64,000 bases of DNA from Vibrio navarrensis (GCF_000764325.1 NZ_JMCG01000002.1:1116001-1180000); one strand, 5' to 3'; positions 46,918 to 62,000 are shown, numbered from the stretch's first letter. The notes: generated by a model not told the origin, from the letters alone. Made by a program: numbers and translations.

Positions 46918-47505
46918 TTACAGTTCGATACCGATGTTGCTCACGGGCTCATCTCGGAGCTCTTGGCGTAAATCTTTGATCAGATCGATATCGCGCTCTT
47001 GTGCTTCACGCAACGGACGGAAAATCGCCCACTGAACATCCCACTCGGCACAAACCGCTTCATTGGCTTTCTGATTGTCATTGGTGATCGGCTCACTGCC
47101 TTGCGCTTGCTCTAAATCCGCCACGGTTTGCACCGATTGTTGGCTAATTTTGATCATCGAATCGAACAGATAGTCGCGATCCAACAAACCATGCAATAAA
47201 GTAGAGAGTGCCTGACACGCATCCATCGCAGGATAGACCGCATAAAGATCAAACTCTTCAGCGCTAGGGAACAACTCTTCCAACTTCTCAAGTTGACGCT
47301 CAAAATTCACTTTGGCATTTTTCACCGTGAGAATTTCCCATACACTATCTAAAATGTTGCGATAGTTGCGGGGCTCAGCAAAGCCAGTGTTGTCACAAAA
47401 CATGGCGTAGTTGGGGTACATTCGTTCACACAAACACACCATAAAGGTGATTTGTTGCCAAGGTTCCAGTTTTTCTAAACGAACCTGAAGTGGATTTTGT
47501 AGCAT
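46918..47505 (-). CDS. yjaG: DUF416 protein YjaG
   Basis: A 195-residue, mostly helical acidic cytoplasmic protein of family DUF416. The start MLQNPLQVRLEKLEPWQQITFM and the segment CERMYPNYAMFCDNTGF closely follow E. coli YjaG, which also lies between hupA and hemE. It ends RDEPVSNIGIEL. The function is unknown. I use the ATG at 47505; a GTG two codons upstream is possible. Confidence 0.93.
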   Translation of the reverse strand: MLQNPLQVRLEKLEPWQQITFMVCLCERMYPNYAMFCDNTGFAEPRNYRNILDSVWEILTVKNAKVNFERQLEKLEELFPSAEEFDLYAVYPAMDACQALSTLLHGLLDRDYLFDSMIKISQQSVQTVADLEQAQGSEPITNDNQKANEAVCAEWDVQWAIFRPLREAQERDIDLIKDLRQELRDEPVSNIGIEL

Positions 47506-47570
47506 AGTCACTCAATCATTGCGGAAAAAGACAGCGGAAGTGTACTTGATTCGCCAACGGGAAAAAAGTT

Positions 47571-48497
47571 ATGCATCATTCAGAGCACAAGATTTTCATC
47601 CTCACTGAAGAGAACCAGAGCTATCACGACCTGCTCTTGAGCCATTCCCTCCCGGAATTGACGATCACCCAAGACCCCGCTGAGGCAGATATCGTGTTAG
47701 CCGCCCCGCCGAAAATCGCCGATAAGCTCGATCAATTCCCTAAATTGCAATGGCTGCAATCGACCTATGCCGGGGTCAACGCACTGATGCCATCCGGCCT
47801 GCGTCGTGACTACACGCTTACCAATGTGCGTGGCATTTTTGGCCCGCTGATCGCAGAATATGTGCTGGGTTATAGCATTGCTCACTGGCGCCACTTGCCG
47901 CTCTACGCGCAACAGCAGCAGCAACGCCAGTGGCAACCGCACCTCTACACCTCTTTGCAAGGCAAACGGGTGGTCATTTTGGGTACGGGCAGCATTGGTA
48001 ACCATCTTGCACACGTCTGCTCCGCGATGGGGCTGCACACCATGGGCATAAACCGCACCGGTATTCCACCGACGGGCAGCCATTTTCATCAGACCTATCA
48101 CATCAATGAATTGGCCGCGGCGTTAACGCAAGCAGACATCGTCGTCAACACGCTTCCCAGCACCGAGCAGACAAAACATTTACTCAACCAAGCCAGTTTG
48201 AGCCACTGCCGCCAAGTCTTGCTGTTTAACGTTGGCCGTGGTGATGTATTGGATAATGCGGCACTGCTGCTGGCACTCAAGAACCGTTGGGTTGAGCACG
48301 CCTTTTTGGATGTGTTTGAGCAAGAGCCGCTGCCAAACGATCATCCATTTTGGGGGTTAAAACAAATCACCATCACACCACACATTGCAGCCTTGAGCTT
48401 TGCAGAACAAGTGGTAGAGATTTTTGCCGAGAATTACCAACGCTGGATTGAGGGCTACCCACTCAACTACCAAGTCAGCTTCGCCAAGGGCTATTAA
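47571..48497 (+). CDS. D-isomer-specific 2-hydroxyacid dehydrogenase
   Basis: A 308-residue NAD(P)-dependent oxidoreductase of the D-2-hydroxyacid dehydrogenase family (GhrA-like group). The Rossmann motif is VVILGTGSIGNHLAHV near 139; catalytic residues are Arg in NVGRGDVLD near 224, Glu in DVFEQEPLP near 253 and His in TPHIAALS near 272. It probably reduces glyoxylate, hydroxypyruvate or a similar 2-oxoacid. The next gene starts three bases after the stop, so they form an operon. Confidence 0.9.
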   Translation: MHHSEHKIFILTEENQSYHDLLLSHSLPELTITQDPAEADIVLAAPPKIADKLDQFPKLQWLQSTYAGVNALMPSGLRRDYTLTNVRGIFGPLIAEYVLGYSIAHWRHLPLYAQQQQQRQWQPHLYTSLQGKRVVILGTGSIGNHLAHVCSAMGLHTMGINRTGIPPTGSHFHQTYHINELAAALTQADIVVNTLPSTEQTKHLLNQASLSHCRQVLLFNVGRGDVLDNAALLLALKNRWVEHAFLDVFEQEPLPNDHPFWGLKQITITPHIAALSFAEQVVEIFAENYQRWIEGYPLNYQVSFAKGY

Positions 48498-48500
48498 GCT

Positions 48501-49073
48501 GTGGCTCTCGATACTTTATTAAGGCAGATCCGAGCCTGCCAAGTGTGTGCCTCCGCCTTGCCGCTAGGTGCTAACCCTGTGGTTCAAGCTCACTCAGAGG
48601 CGAAGATTTTGATCATCGGACAGGCGCCCGGGACCAAAGTGCATCAAACCTCCATACCTTGGAACGATGCCAGCGGCAATCGTTTAAGAGAGTGGCTCGA
48701 CCTCGACAAAACCACCTTTTATGACCCCAAACAGGTGGCCATTATGCCAATGGGCTTTTGCTATCCCGGTCGCGGGCAATCGGGCGATCTTCCGCCACGG
48801 AAAGAATGCGCGCCCCTATGGCATGAGGCGCTGCTCAAGCACTTAGCCAATATTGAACTGACGCTACTGATTGGCCAGTACGCACAAAACTACTATTTAA
48901 CTGACAAACCCAAAACGCTGACAGAAACGGTTCAACGCTGGCAAGACTGGCTGCCCACCTATCTGCCGCTACCGCATCCGTCCCCAAGAAACACGCTGTG
49001 GCTGCGTAATAATCCTTGGTTTGAAGAGCAAACCGTGGCCTATATCCGCCAACGCGTACACCAACTGCTGTGA
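48501..49073 (+). CDS. Uracil-DNA glycosylase family protein
   Basis: A 190-residue protein of the UDG superfamily. It has an N-terminal CxxC pair (RACQVCASALP), the motif ILIIGQAPGTKVHQTSIPWNDASGNRLREWL, split here as GQAPG near 40 and DASGNRLR near 56, and the late motif PLPHPSPRNTLWLRNNPW near 165 that corresponds to the HPSP loop of UDGs. It may excise uracil or act on another damaged base. It starts with GTG three bases after the dehydrogenase stop, so it depends on translational coupling. Confidence 0.85.
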   Translation: MALDTLLRQIRACQVCASALPLGANPVVQAHSEAKILIIGQAPGTKVHQTSIPWNDASGNRLREWLDLDKTTFYDPKQVAIMPMGFCYPGRGQSGDLPPRKECAPLWHEALLKHLANIELTLLIGQYAQNYYLTDKPKTLTETVQRWQDWLPTYLPLPHPSPRNTLWLRNNPWFEEQTVAYIRQRVHQLL

Positions 49074-49145
49074 TACAAACGTCTGGTTAAAGAGCTTTAG
49101 GCTCATGGCAAACCCAAAACCCTTGCAAGCCCAATCACTGAGCAT

Positions 49146-49172
49146 AAAAAAACCAGCCGAGGCTGGTTTTTT
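49146..49172. terminator. Bidirectional terminator between the UDG-family gene and hemE
   Basis: AAAAAACCAGC pairs with GCTGGTTTTTT around CGAG, with A and T tracts on opposite sides, between converging genes. Confidence 0.92.
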
Positions 49173-49184
49173 CACATCATCACG

Positions 49185-50252
49185 TTATTGATGGTAGGGC
49201 TTGGAGAGCTCATGCACGGCGTCAACAAACACGCCTGCGTTTTCTGGTGGAACGTCAAGATGAATGCCGTGCCCCAAGTTAAACACGTGCCCGGTTCCAC
49301 CTTGGCCAAATCCTTCAAGAATGGTCGCCACCTCTTCACGGATACGATCATGCGGCGCATACAACATGGAGGGGTCCATATTACCTTGCAAGGCCACTTT
49401 ATCTCCCACGCGCGCTTTAGCATCGGCAATGTTGATGGTCCAATCAAGGCCCACAGCGTCACAACCTGTTGCGGCTATTTGCTCCAGCCACATGCCGCCG
49501 TTCTTGGTGAACAGGGTGACCGGCACTCGGCGACCGTCATTTTCACGTATCAGCCCATCAACGATTTTATGCATGTACTGCAGCGAGAATAGGTTGTAGT
49601 CACGCGGAGTCAACACGCCACCCCAAGTGTCAAACACCATCACCGATTGCGCACCAGCTTTGATCTGCGCGTTGAGGTACTCGATAACGCTATCGGCGAG
49701 TTTATCGAGCAGCAGGTGCAGCGTTTGCGGCTCGGCGTACATCATCTTTTTGATCTTAGTGAAGGCTTTCGAGCTGCCCCCTTCAACCATGTAGGTTGCC
49801 AGTGTCCACGGGCTGCCTGAGAAACCGATCAACGGCACTTCGCCTTGCAGATCTTTGCGGATTTGGCGCACGGCATTCATGACGTATTGCAGTTCACCTT
49901 CTGGATCGGGCAGGCCTATCTTATCCACGTCCGCTTTGCAGGTTATCGGCTTATCGAATACCGGGCCTTCGCCCGCCGAGAAACGCAAACCCAGCCCCAT
50001 GGCATCTGGAATAGTCAAAATGTCCGAAAAAAGAATGGCCGCATCAAGAGGAAAACGGCGCAGCGGCTGGAGTGTCACTTCTGAGGCCAACTCAGCGTTG
50101 CGGCATAAAGACATAAAATCGCCAGCTTGAGCACGAGTCGCGCGATACTCAGGTAAATAGCGACCAGCCTGACGCATCATCCATACTGGGGTGCAATCCA
50201 CTGGCTGCTTGAGCAAAGCACGTAGATAGCGGTCATTTTTTAATTCAGTCAT
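49185..50252 (-). CDS. hemE: Uroporphyrinogen decarboxylase
   Basis: HemE removes four carboxyls from uroporphyrinogen III to give coproporphyrinogen III in haem synthesis. The 355-residue protein has the family opening [31 protein letters not shown], given here by its key parts ([16 protein letters not shown] near 22), the catalytic aspartate in [14 protein letters not shown] near 78, [17 protein letters not shown] near 145 and [15 protein letters not shown] near 330. It follows yjaG's neighbourhood as in E. coli. The upstream gap carries a candidate sRNA on the other strand. Confidence 0.97.
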   Translation of the reverse strand: MTELKNDRYLRALLKQPVDCTPVWMMRQAGRYLPEYRATRAQAGDFMSLCRNAELASEVTLQPLRRFPLDAAILFSDILTIPDAMGLGLRFSAGEGPVFDKPITCKADVDKIGLPDPEGELQYVMNAVRQIRKDLQGEVPLIGFSGSPWTLATYMVEGGSSKAFTKIKKMMYAEPQTLHLLLDKLADSVIEYLNAQIKAGAQSVMVFDTWGGVLTPRDYNLFSLQYMHKIVDGLIRENDGRRVPVTLFTKNGGMWLEQIAATGCDAVGLDWTINIADAKARVGDKVALQGNMDPSMLYAPHDRIREEVATILEGFGQGGTGHVFNLGHGIHLDVPPENAGVFVDAVHELSKPYHQ

Positions 50253-50406
50253 TCCGTCTTTCCAGTTGTTAGGCTTTCTTATAAGGGCGACATTCTATCA
50301 CTGATTTGAGAGAAAAAGCGGCATGCTTTGCGTCCTAGATCAAGTTATTAACGTTTAAATCAATGCTTAGTTTGCACCCAACCAGTAACAGTGTTAAAAA
50401 TTTGTT

Positions 50407-50501
50407 CGCTAGCGAAAACTACAATTATAAACCGAGCACTCAGTGCTTGGCATCTCATAACGACATCTTACTTACCCCCTCCCTCTCGGAGGGTTTTTTT
50501 T
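50407..50501 (+). ncRNA. Candidate small RNA (~95 nt) with its own promoter and terminator
   Basis: In the 418-bp gap between hemE and nudC, both on the minus strand, the plus strand has a near-consensus promoter: -35 TTGCAC (50372-50377), exactly 17 bp, -10 TAAAAA (50395-50400). Transcription would start near 50407. A strong terminator follows: CCCTCC (50477-50482), loop CTCTC, GGAGGG (50488-50493) and eight T. No start codon with a ribosome site lies between. The 5' end holds a TTCGC/GCGAA stem and the middle AGCAC/GTGCT, leaving single-stranded segments such as CATAACGACATCTTAC for pairing. The U-rich end suits Hfq binding. I cannot match it to a named RNA. The remaining DNA (50510-50670) shows nothing recognisable. 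Confidence 0.6.
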
Positions 50502-50670
50502 ATTTAATTTCAAGAAATTAAACCAGTACACACTGGCCAGAAGTGGCAAATAGGCCGCCACTTGACCGCCTTTGAATAGGTGATTTTTGCACCGCACTGC
50601 CATACTCGCAGAAGTAACCCCAAGCTAAGGTTGGCGTAATACACTTCACACCGATTGGAGTTTTCGTCCA

Positions 50671-51456
50671 TCAAATGTCAGCGGCTATATCGAGCAGTGT
50701 TTGTTCGATTAACGCTCTAGCAATCGTGCCAACAGGCGCGACCTCAGGCATAGTGCCTAGTCCAAACCACTGGGCATCACTGAGTTCGGAATAGTCGGGC
50801 TTTATCTCACCACCAGCATAATCGGCGAGAAAGGCCATCATCATACTTGAAGGAAATGCCCAAGGCTGGCTACCAAAGTAGCGAATATTGGTCACATCAA
50901 TCCCGGTCTCTTCTTTTACTTCTCGCGCCACACACTGCTCTAAGGTTTCACCCACTTCAAGGAAACCAGCAATCACAGTGTACATGCCATTGCGATGTCT
51001 AGGATGTTGTGCCAACAGAATCTCCTGTTGCTTGCGCACCGCAACGATAATGCAGGGAAAAATGCGGGGATAATGCAAAGTACGACAATCGGCACATTGC
51101 ATCGCCAACTGATTGTGATTGAGATGGGTACGCCCGCCACACTGCGGACAAAAGCGGAGAGTTTGCGTCATGTGGCCGTACTGCACGGCTTTACTTATCA
51201 GCAGAAACAAGGCTTCGTCGAAGTGGAGGCATTCACGCAGTGAGATCATCGGCAGACTCAGCTCAAGCTCTGCTTCATTGAGCCACATGACGTCATGTCC
51301 TTGATAGCTTCCTACTTTTATTGCCTTATCACTGTCGAGCGAAAACTGGCTGGCTAAACCAAAAGGTAGAGCCCCATCTACCAGCCAAACTTCGCTGCCC
51401 GAGACTACACACCAGTAGCATACCCGGTTCTGTTTATTGTCGATGTCAGATAACAT
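50671..51456 (-). CDS. nudC: NAD(H) pyrophosphatase / RNA deNADding enzyme NudC
   Basis: NudC hydrolyses NADH and removes the NAD cap from RNAs. The 261-residue protein has the zinc ribbon [10 protein letters not shown] ... [13 protein letters not shown] (four cysteines near 102-120) and the Nudix box [23 protein letters not shown] near 160, then the family motif [14 protein letters not shown]. The order rsd-nudC-hemE is conserved with E. coli, though here rsd is divergent. Confidence 0.95.
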   Translation of the reverse strand: MLSDIDNKQNRVCYWCVVSGSEVWLVDGALPFGLASQFSLDSDKAIKVGSYQGHDVMWLNEAELELSLPMISLRECLHFDEALFLLISKAVQYGHMTQTLRFCPQCGGRTHLNHNQLAMQCADCRTLHYPRIFPCIIVAVRKQQEILLAQHPRHRNGMYTVIAGFLEVGETLEQCVAREVKEETGIDVTNIRYFGSQPWAFPSSMMMAFLADYAGGEIKPDYSELSDAQWFGLGTMPEVAPVGTIARALIEQTLLDIAADI

Positions 51457-51655
51457 TCTCGATCCTCACTGCTTGCAGTTCGTTCATTTTACTGGCAATC
51501 TAAATTCATACCAGAGTTTGTTATCACATTGACATCTGGATATAAATTCTAGTAAGGACAATAGGTTGCATCTTCGAGATTGCTATGAAGATTGTGGCTT
51601 TACTAGGCAAAGGAAAAGATCACAGGTTCGGTGATCAGATCATGAGGGCATGGTC

Positions 51656-52144
51656 ATGCTAAAAAAATTCAAACAAACGCAAGAACAATGGGGCGGCTCC
51701 AGTGAAGTGATTGATCACTGGTTAGAGACCAGACAATCGCTGATTGTGGAGTATTGCAAGCTTGCAGCTTTACAGCCTTGTATCAACAAGACGAATGTAC
51801 TCGAACTTCCGACTCCCGACGAACTGCAGCATTTCTGCCAAGAACTGGTGGATTACATCTCTGAAGGTCATTTTAAAGTCTACGATATGGTGATGAACAA
51901 GTGGCGTGCTACTGGCTTTGAAATCACGCAAGAGATCCATGACACTTATGCTCGCATCGTGCTAACCACCGATCCACTGCTCAACTTTACTGATCAATAC
52001 GCCAGTGTCGATGAAGAAGATACGCTAGACCGTTTTGACAAAGATCTCTCTCGCTTGGGTGAAATACTGGAAATGCGTTTTGAAGTGGAAGATCAACTCA
52101 TCCAGTTGATCGCTGACAGCCTGTCAGTCCCGCCAGGGGCTTGA
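51656..52144 (+). CDS. rsd: Anti-sigma-70 regulator Rsd/AlgQ family
   Basis: Rsd binds sigma-70 region 4 and shifts RNA polymerase toward alternative sigma factors in stationary phase. The 162-residue helical protein matches the family: EQWGGSSEVIDHWLETRQSLIVEYC, FCQELVDYISEGHFKVYDMV, and LGEILEMRFEVEDQLIQLI near the end. Divergent position next to nudC agrees with E. coli. The start is taken as the ATG at 51656 (MLKKF), with GAGGGC upstream; an ATG two codons earlier is possible. A terminator shared with rpoC follows. Confidence 0.93.
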   Translation: MLKKFKQTQEQWGGSSEVIDHWLETRQSLIVEYCKLAALQPCINKTNVLELPTPDELQHFCQELVDYISEGHFKVYDMVMNKWRATGFEITQEIHDTYARIVLTTDPLLNFTDQYASVDEEDTLDRFDKDLSRLGEILEMRFEVEDQLIQLIADSLSVPPGA

Positions 52145-52199
52145 AGTACAGGCAACGAAAAACGATTGATTTAACAGTAACAACAGCAACAACAGCCAC

Positions 52200-52226
52200 A
52201 AAAAAGGCACCCGAAGGTGCCTTTTT
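52200..52226. terminator. Bidirectional terminator between rsd and rpoC
   Basis: AAAAAGGCACC pairs with GGTGCCTTTTT around CGAA. It ends the rplJL-rpoBC transcript on the minus strand and rsd on the plus strand. Confidence 0.92.
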
Positions 52227-52239
52227 GATTTCTCAACGA

Positions 52240-56442
<4,203 letters not shown>

Positions 56443-56515
56443 AATCAGCTCCTGTAAGGAGTTAAAAGTAGCCTGCCTCTCGACAGACTACTTTCTACCA
56501 AATAACCCGGAAGGA

Positions 56516-59500
56516 TTACTCTTCGTCTTCTAGCTCGATGTTGATACCCAGCGAGCGGATCTCTTTCAACAGTACGTTGAACGATTCTGGCATGCCAGGT
56601 TCCATCGCGTGGTTACCATCTACGATGTTCTTATACATCTTAGTACGGCCGTTCACGTCGTCCGACTTAACGGTAAGCATTTCTTGTAGCGTGTAAGCCG
56701 CACCGTATGCTTCCAGTGCCCATACTTCCATCTCACCGAAACGCTGACCACCGAACTGAGCTTTACCACCCAGTGGCTGCTGAGTCACTAGGCTGTACGA
56801 ACCTGTTGAACGAGCGTGCATCTTGTCATCAACCAAGTGGTTCAGTTTCAGCATGTACATGTAGCCGACAGTAACCGGACGCTCAAACGCATCACCGGTA
56901 CGGCCATCAAACAGTGTAAGCTGACCAGACTCAGGGAGATCCGCCAGTTTTAGAAGCTCTTTAATTGACTTCTCAGACGCACCATCAAAGACCGGAGTCG
57001 CGATCGGTAGACCGCCACGTAGGTTGTGAACCAGAGTACGAACTTCATCATCAGACAGAGAAGCAATGTCTACTTTCTGGCGAGTTTCGCCTAGGTCGTA
57101 AACTTTTTGCAGGAATTCGCGGAATTTCGCCAGTTCTTGCTGCTCTTTGACCATCTGGTTGATCTTGTCGCCGATACCTTTCGCTGCCAGACCTAAGTGA
57201 ACTTCTAGGATCTGACCGATGTTCATACGCGAAGGTACACCCAGTGGGTTCAGTACGATATCAACTGGCTGACCGTTTTCGTCGTATGGCATGTCTTCAA
57301 CAGGGTTGATCTTAGAGATTACACCCTTGTTACCGTGACGACCCGCCATCTTATCACCAGGCTGGATACGACGTTTCACCGCTAGGTAAACTTTCACGAT
57401 CTTCAGTACGCCAGGCGCTAGGTCATCACCTTGAGTGATCTTACGACGCTTGGTTTCAAACTTCTTGTCGAAGTCTGCTTTCAGCTCGTCGTACTGCTCT
57501 GCAAGTTGCTCAAGCTGAGTTTGCAGTGCGTCATCTTCAAGAGTCAGCTCTAGCCACTTCTTACGTTCAGTACCGTCCAGTTTCGCTTCAGAGTAACCGC
57601 CAGAAAGAAGCACGGCTTTCACACGGTTGAGAAGACCACCTTCCAGAATTTGGAACTCTTCTGTTAGGTCTTTCTTCGCTTCTTTCAGCTGCATGTGTTC
57701 AATTTCAAGCGCACGCTTGTCTTTCTCTACGCCATCGCGAGTGAAGACTTGAACATCAATGATGGTACCTGAAACTGAGTTTGGTACACGCAGTGACGTA
57801 TCTTTAACGTCAGATGCTTTTTCACCGAAGATAGCGCGTAGCAGCTTCTCTTCAGGAGTGAGCTGAGTTTCACCTTTCGGTGTCACTTTACCCACAAGGA
57901 TGTCACCACCCTTCACTTCTGCACCGATGTAAACGATACCTGACTCGTCCAGTTTAGACAGAGCCGATTCACCAACGTTTGGAATATCCGCTGTGATCTC
58001 TTCCGAACCCAGCTTAGTATCACGCGCCACACACGTCAGTTCTTGAATGTGGATAGTCGTGAAACGGTCTTCTTGAACAACGCGCTCAGAAACTAAGATC
58101 GAGTCTTCGAAGTTGTAACCGTTCCAAGGCATGAACGCGATACGCATGTTCTGGCCAAGTGCAAGTTCACCAAGGTCGGTTGAAGGACCGTCAGCAAGCA
58201 CATCACCACGCAGTACTGGCTCACCCGGCATCACACATGGACGCTGGTTGATACAGGTGTTTTGGTTAGAACGCGTGTATTTGGTCAGGTTGTAGATATC
58301 GATACCCGCTTCACCAGGAATCAACTCTTCTTCGTTAACCTTAACGACGATACGAGAAGCATCAACAGACTGGATAACACCGCCGCGTTTCGCCACCGCA
58401 GTTACACCAGAGTCCACTGCTACGTTACGCTCAATACCAGTACCAACCAGAGGCTTGTCTGCTTTCAGTGTTGGTACGGCCTGACGTTGCATGTTCGCAC
58501 CCATCAAGGCACGGTTCGCATCGTCGTGTTCCAGGAATGGGATCAGCGATGCCGCAATAGATACCACCTGGTTAGTCGCAACGTCCATGTAATCAACATG
58601 TTCGCGTGGGTGTAGACCCGATTCACCTTTCTGACGAGCAGTGATCAGTTCATCGGCGAAAGTACCTTCTTCCGTTAGCGCGGCGTTCGCCTGAGCGATA
58701 ACGAATTGGCCTTCTTCGATAGCCGATAGGTAATCCACTTCGTCTGTCACGATACCATCGATAACACGGCGGTATGGGGTTTCAAGGAAACCGTACTCGT
58801 TACAACGAGCAAACGCAGACAGCGAGTTGATAAGACCGATGTTCGGACCTTCAGGCGTTTCGATAGGACATAGACGGCCGTAGTGCGTTACGTGTACGTC
58901 TCGAACTTCAAAGCCAGCACGCTCACGAGTCAGACCACCAAGACCCAAGGCAGAAATACGACGCTTGTGCGTGACTTCTGATAGTGGGTTGTTCTGGTCC
59001 ATAAACTGAGATAGCTGAGAAGAGCCGAAGAACTCTTTCACTGCCGCAGAGATTGGCTTGGCATTGATCAAGTCTTGTGGCATTACCGCATCAAGATCGC
59101 CTAGGCTTAGGCGCTCTTTCACAGCACGCTCAACACGTACTAGACCAACACGGAATTGGTTCTCTGCCATTTCGCCAACGCTACGGATACGACGGTTACC
59201 TAGGTGGTCGATATCGTCCACTTCACCGATGCCGTTGCGGATAGCGATAAGCTTTTTCATCACCTCGACGATATCAGTTTCGTCAAGAGTGCCTTGCTCT
59301 TGCGCGTCTTCACGACCGATAGAGCTGTTGAACTTCATGCGGCCAACAGTCGACAGGTCGTAACGTTCTTCAGAGAAGAACAGGCTTTCAAATAGGGCTT
59401 CTGCCGCTTCTTTCGTTGGTGGCTCACCAGGGCGCATCATGCGGTAGATTTCTACCAGTGCAGAAATACGATCAACAGTGCTGTCAATACGTAGGGTTTC

Positions 59501-60544
59501 TGACATGAATGGACCGTGGTCAAGATCGTTGGTAAACAGAACTTGCAACGACTTGTGACCTGCTTGCGACAGGTTAGCCAACGCTTCTAGGCTGATTTCT
59601 TGGTTCGCCGCAACAATGATCTCGCCAGTCGCTTCATTGATGTAATCTTTTGAAGAAACTTTACCAACGATGTACTCAACAGGTACTTCGATGTGATCAA
59701 CGCCATCTTTCTCTAGCTGGCGGATATGACGAGCCGTTACACGACGACCTTTCTCAACGTAAACGTTGCCATTCGCTTCGATATCAAAAGAAGCCGTTTC
59801 ACCACGCAGACGTTCTGGAACTAGCTCCATCATCAGCGTCTGGTCTTTTACTTCGAAATTCACTTTTTCGAAGAAAATATCCAAGATCTCTGCGGTGGTC
59901 TTGCCTAGTGCGCGAAGAATGATCGTTGACGGCAGCTTACGACGACGGTCGATACGTACGTACAGGTTGTCCTTAGGATCGAACTCAAAGTCAAGCCATG
60001 AACCACGGTAAGGAATGATACGCGCGTTGTAGAGAACTTTACCTGAAGAGTGAGTCTTACCCTTATCGCTGTCGAAGAACACACCTGGGCTTCGGTGCAG
60101 CTGGGATACGATAACTCGCTCGGTACCGTTGATTACGAAGGTACCATTGTCCGTCATGAGTGGAATTTCACCCATGTAGACTTCTTGTTCTTTAATGTCT
60201 TTTACAGTACCTGCTGGTGCGTCTTTATCGAAGATCACCAGGCGCAGTTTAACGCGCAGTGGTTTTGAATAAGTTACGCCACGGATTTGACATTCTTTAA
60301 CATCAAAAACTGGCTCACCAAGACGGTAGCTAACGTATTGCAGCTCTGAATTGCCGTTGTAACTCTGAATAGGGAATACAGAACGGAAAGCAGCCTCAAG
60401 ACCGTATTGCCCTTCAGGATCCTGTTCGATAAATTTATCGAACGAATCGAGCTGGATCGATAGCAGGTATGGAATGTCCAAAACTTGTGGACGAGTACCA
60501 AAGTCCTTACGGATGCGCTTTTTCTCGGTATAAGAGTAAACCAT
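56516..60544 (-). CDS. rpoB: RNA polymerase beta subunit
   Basis: The 1342-residue beta subunit starts [16 protein letters not shown] at 60544, the position matching E. coli RpoB; a further 15 open codons upstream are not conserved. The rifampicin region [16 protein letters not shown]...[14 protein letters not shown] carries wild-type Gln513, Asp516, His526 and Ser531, but residue 535 is Leu where E. coli has Pro. The catalytic lysine regions [15 protein letters not shown] near 1065 and the C-terminal clamp [31 protein letters not shown], around 1265-1290, are intact. It is expressed from the rplJ promoter, through an attenuator at 60732-60762. Confidence 0.99.
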   Translation of the reverse strand: MVYSYTEKKRIRKDFGTRPQVLDIPYLLSIQLDSFDKFIEQDPEGQYGLEAAFRSVFPIQSYNGNSELQYVSYRLGEPVFDVKECQIRGVTYSKPLRVKLRLVIFDKDAPAGTVKDIKEQEVYMGEIPLMTDNGTFVINGTERVIVSQLHRSPGVFFDSDKGKTHSSGKVLYNARIIPYRGSWLDFEFDPKDNLYVRIDRRRKLPSTIILRALGKTTAEILDIFFEKVNFEVKDQTLMMELVPERLRGETASFDIEANGNVYVEKGRRVTARHIRQLEKDGVDHIEVPVEYIVGKVSSKDYINEATGEIIVAANQEISLEALANLSQAGHKSLQVLFTNDLDHGPFMSETLRIDSTVDRISALVEIYRMMRPGEPPTKEAAEALFESLFFSEERYDLSTVGRMKFNSSIGREDAQEQGTLDETDIVEVMKKLIAIRNGIGEVDDIDHLGNRRIRSVGEMAENQFRVGLVRVERAVKERLSLGDLDAVMPQDLINAKPISAAVKEFFGSSQLSQFMDQNNPLSEVTHKRRISALGLGGLTRERAGFEVRDVHVTHYGRLCPIETPEGPNIGLINSLSAFARCNEYGFLETPYRRVIDGIVTDEVDYLSAIEEGQFVIAQANAALTEEGTFADELITARQKGESGLHPREHVDYMDVATNQVVSIAASLIPFLEHDDANRALMGANMQRQAVPTLKADKPLVGTGIERNVAVDSGVTAVAKRGGVIQSVDASRIVVKVNEEELIPGEAGIDIYNLTKYTRSNQNTCINQRPCVMPGEPVLRGDVLADGPSTDLGELALGQNMRIAFMPWNGYNFEDSILVSERVVQEDRFTTIHIQELTCVARDTKLGSEEITADIPNVGESALSKLDESGIVYIGAEVKGGDILVGKVTPKGETQLTPEEKLLRAIFGEKASDVKDTSLRVPNSVSGTIIDVQVFTRDGVEKDKRALEIEHMQLKEAKKDLTEEFQILEGGLLNRVKAVLLSGGYSEAKLDGTERKKWLELTLEDDALQTQLEQLAEQYDELKADFDKKFETKRRKITQGDDLAPGVLKIVKVYLAVKRRIQPGDKMAGRHGNKGVISKINPVEDMPYDENGQPVDIVLNPLGVPSRMNIGQILEVHLGLAAKGIGDKINQMVKEQQELAKFREFLQKVYDLGETRQKVDIASLSDDEVRTLVHNLRGGLPIATPVFDGASEKSIKELLKLADLPESGQLTLFDGRTGDAFERPVTVGYMYMLKLNHLVDDKMHARSTGSYSLVTQQPLGGKAQFGGQRFGEMEVWALEAYGAAYTLQEMLTVKSDDVNGRTKMYKNIVDGNHAMEPGMPESFNVLLKEIRSLGINIELEDEE

Positions 60545-60731
60545 GGGGTTCCTCAGCTCGCTGATAAGTGACCCAAACTGTCCGCCCACACCTAGTTACT
60601 TAAGGGGGGTAAGGGACAGAGACTAAATGGCTGTTTACTGTAGTGACACTTCATTGCGATTGAATGAAATGTTTTTTGCATGGATATCAGGCGCTTAAAC
60701 AGCGGGAAAATTCGCCTATACCCTACAGCGC

Positions 60732-60762
60732 AAAAAGGCCGGTGGTCATTAAACCACCAGCC
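60732..60762 (-). terminator. Attenuator between rplL and rpoB
   Basis: On the minus strand GGCTGGTGGTT pairs with a matching arm ending in GGCC and is followed by five T. Partial termination here sets the ratio of L7/L12 to RNA polymerase, as established in E. coli. The remaining ~190 bp up to rpoB shows no other clear element. Confidence 0.85.
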
Positions 60763-60794
60763 AATAGCCGTTAGGCTAAGAGACTAAGTAATAA

Positions 60795-61160
60795 TTACTT
60801 GATCTCAACAGTTGCACCAGCTTCTTCTAGCTCTTTCTTCAGAGCTTCAGCTTCAGCTTTCTCAACGCCTTCTTTCAGAGCCGCTGGAGCGCCGTCAACT
60901 AGAGCTTTCGCTTCTTTCAGGCCTAGACCAGTTGCGCCACGTACTGCTTTGATAACAGCAACTTTGTTCGCACCAGCAGAAGCTAGGATTACGTTGAATT
61001 CAGTTTGCTCTTCAACAGCTGCTGCTGCTGGGCCACCTGCTACAACTGCAGCTGCAGCAGTAACACCGAATTTTTCTTCCATTGCAGAGATCAGTTCAAC
61101 AACTTGTGTTACAGACATTTCTGCGATAGCGTCTAGGATTTGCTCGTTAGTAATAGACAT
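60795..61160 (-). CDS. rplL: Ribosomal protein L7/L12
   Basis: The 121-residue stalk protein binds translation factors. It has the dimerising N-terminal domain ([29 protein letters not shown]), an Ala-rich hinge (about 35-52) and the C-terminal factor-binding domain ([24 protein letters not shown]). It follows rplJ by about 60 bases in the rplJL-rpoBC operon. Confidence 0.99.
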   Translation of the reverse strand: MSITNEQILDAIAEMSVTQVVELISAMEEKFGVTAAAAVVAGGPAAAAVEEQTEFNVILASAGANKVAVIKAVRGATGLGLKEAKALVDGAPAALKEGVEKAEAEALKKELEEAGATVEIK

Positions 61161-61220
61161 AACAATTCTCTTTTAAGTCAACAATAAGTTTATTAAGCAA
61201 CCAGTAAAAAGCAATGCGAA

Positions 61221-61709
61221 TTACGCAGCTTCTTTTTGATCGCGGACAGCAGCGATAGTACGTACCAGCTTGCCAGCAGAAGCTTCTTTCAGACACATCA
61301 TCAGACGTGCGATTGCTTCGTCGTAAGTTGGTAGTGTTGCTAGTACTTCAGCGTCAGTTAGCGCGCCTTCAAATGCAGCAGCTTTGATCTCGAAGTTTTT
61401 GTTCTCTTTAGCGAAGTCTTTGAAAAGACGCGCTGCAGCACCTGGGTGCTCGTTAGAGAACGCGATTAGAGAAGGACCAGTGAAAGTCTCTGTTAGACAC
61501 TCGTACTGAGTACCTTCAACCGCACGGCGTGCTAGTGTGTTACGCACAACTTTCATGTAAACACCCGCTTCACGAGCTTGTTTACGTAGAGAAGTCATTG
61601 CGCCAACTTCAACGCCACGAGAATCAGCTACAACTGCAGAAAGTGCACCAGCGGCTGCTTCGTTGACTTCAGCAACAATTGCTTTTTTGTCTTGAAGATT
61701 TAAAGCCAT
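61221..61709 (-). CDS. rplJ: Ribosomal protein L10
   Basis: L10 anchors L7/L12 dimers to the ribosome and represses its own mRNA through the leader. The 162-residue protein begins [19 protein letters not shown], has the rRNA-binding N-terminal domain ([25 protein letters not shown]) and the C-terminal helix for L7/L12. It is the first gene after the leader at 61710-61956. Confidence 0.99.
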   Translation of the reverse strand: MALNLQDKKAIVAEVNEAAAGALSAVVADSRGVEVGAMTSLRKQAREAGVYMKVVRNTLARRAVEGTQYECLTETFTGPSLIAFSNEHPGAAARLFKDFAKENKNFEIKAAAFEGALTDAEVLATLPTYDEAIARLMMCLKEASAGKLVRTIAAVRDQKEAA

Positions 61710-61956
61710 CTTGGATTAACTCCTGGTTGTTGTTACACCACTCACTATTATCACAACAGTGAGAGCTATTGAGGTGCTTTTCCCAGAAGAAAGGTAACTA
61801 TTTACATAGAGCTTTCTGTCAGTTCGGGCACCATCTACGTAGGACAATTAAGTCTAACATTCGCTAGACACCTACGGTCTTGGACGGAGACTGGGTCTTA
61901 ATTCAGCCAAGTAAAGATTTACTCAAAGAACCAAGCTTCAGCCCCAACCACAAATA
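61710..61956 (-). promoter_or_regulatory. rplJ leader RNA (L10 autoregulatory leader)
   Basis: A ~245-nt untranslated leader lies between the rplJ promoter and rplJ. In E. coli the matching leader folds into the L10-L7/L12 binding site that controls rplJL translation. Position, length and several paired blocks (for example CACTCACTATTATCACAACAGTGAG, in part CACTGTTG/ACAGTG) agree. I infer the element from these, not from a covariance match. Confidence 0.65.
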
Positions 61957-61996
61957 TTAGGCGCAAAATTATACACAAATTTTGCGCCTAAGCAAA
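61957..61996 (-). promoter_or_regulatory. Composite hairpin and rplJ promoter
   Basis: A 14-bp inverted repeat TTAGGCGCAAAATT (61957-61970) with AATTTTGCGCCTAA (61978-61991) follows the rplA stop. Its loop and one arm hold, on the minus strand, an extended -10 box TGTATAAT (TATAAT at 61968-61973), with TTGCTT 16 bp upstream as -35. The site could end rplKA transcripts and start rplJ transcripts. Confidence 0.7.
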
Positions 61997-62000
61997 TAGA

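Noticed and set aside
58880-58990. Rifampicin-resistance mutation in rpoB
   Set aside because: The main resistance positions are wild type; Pro535 to Leu may be normal for the lineage.
56516-60544. Many long open frames on the strand opposite rpoB, rpoC, accC, hsdR and others
   Set aside because: They lie fully inside certain genes, lack ribosome sites and family features, and reflect codon bias of the real genes.
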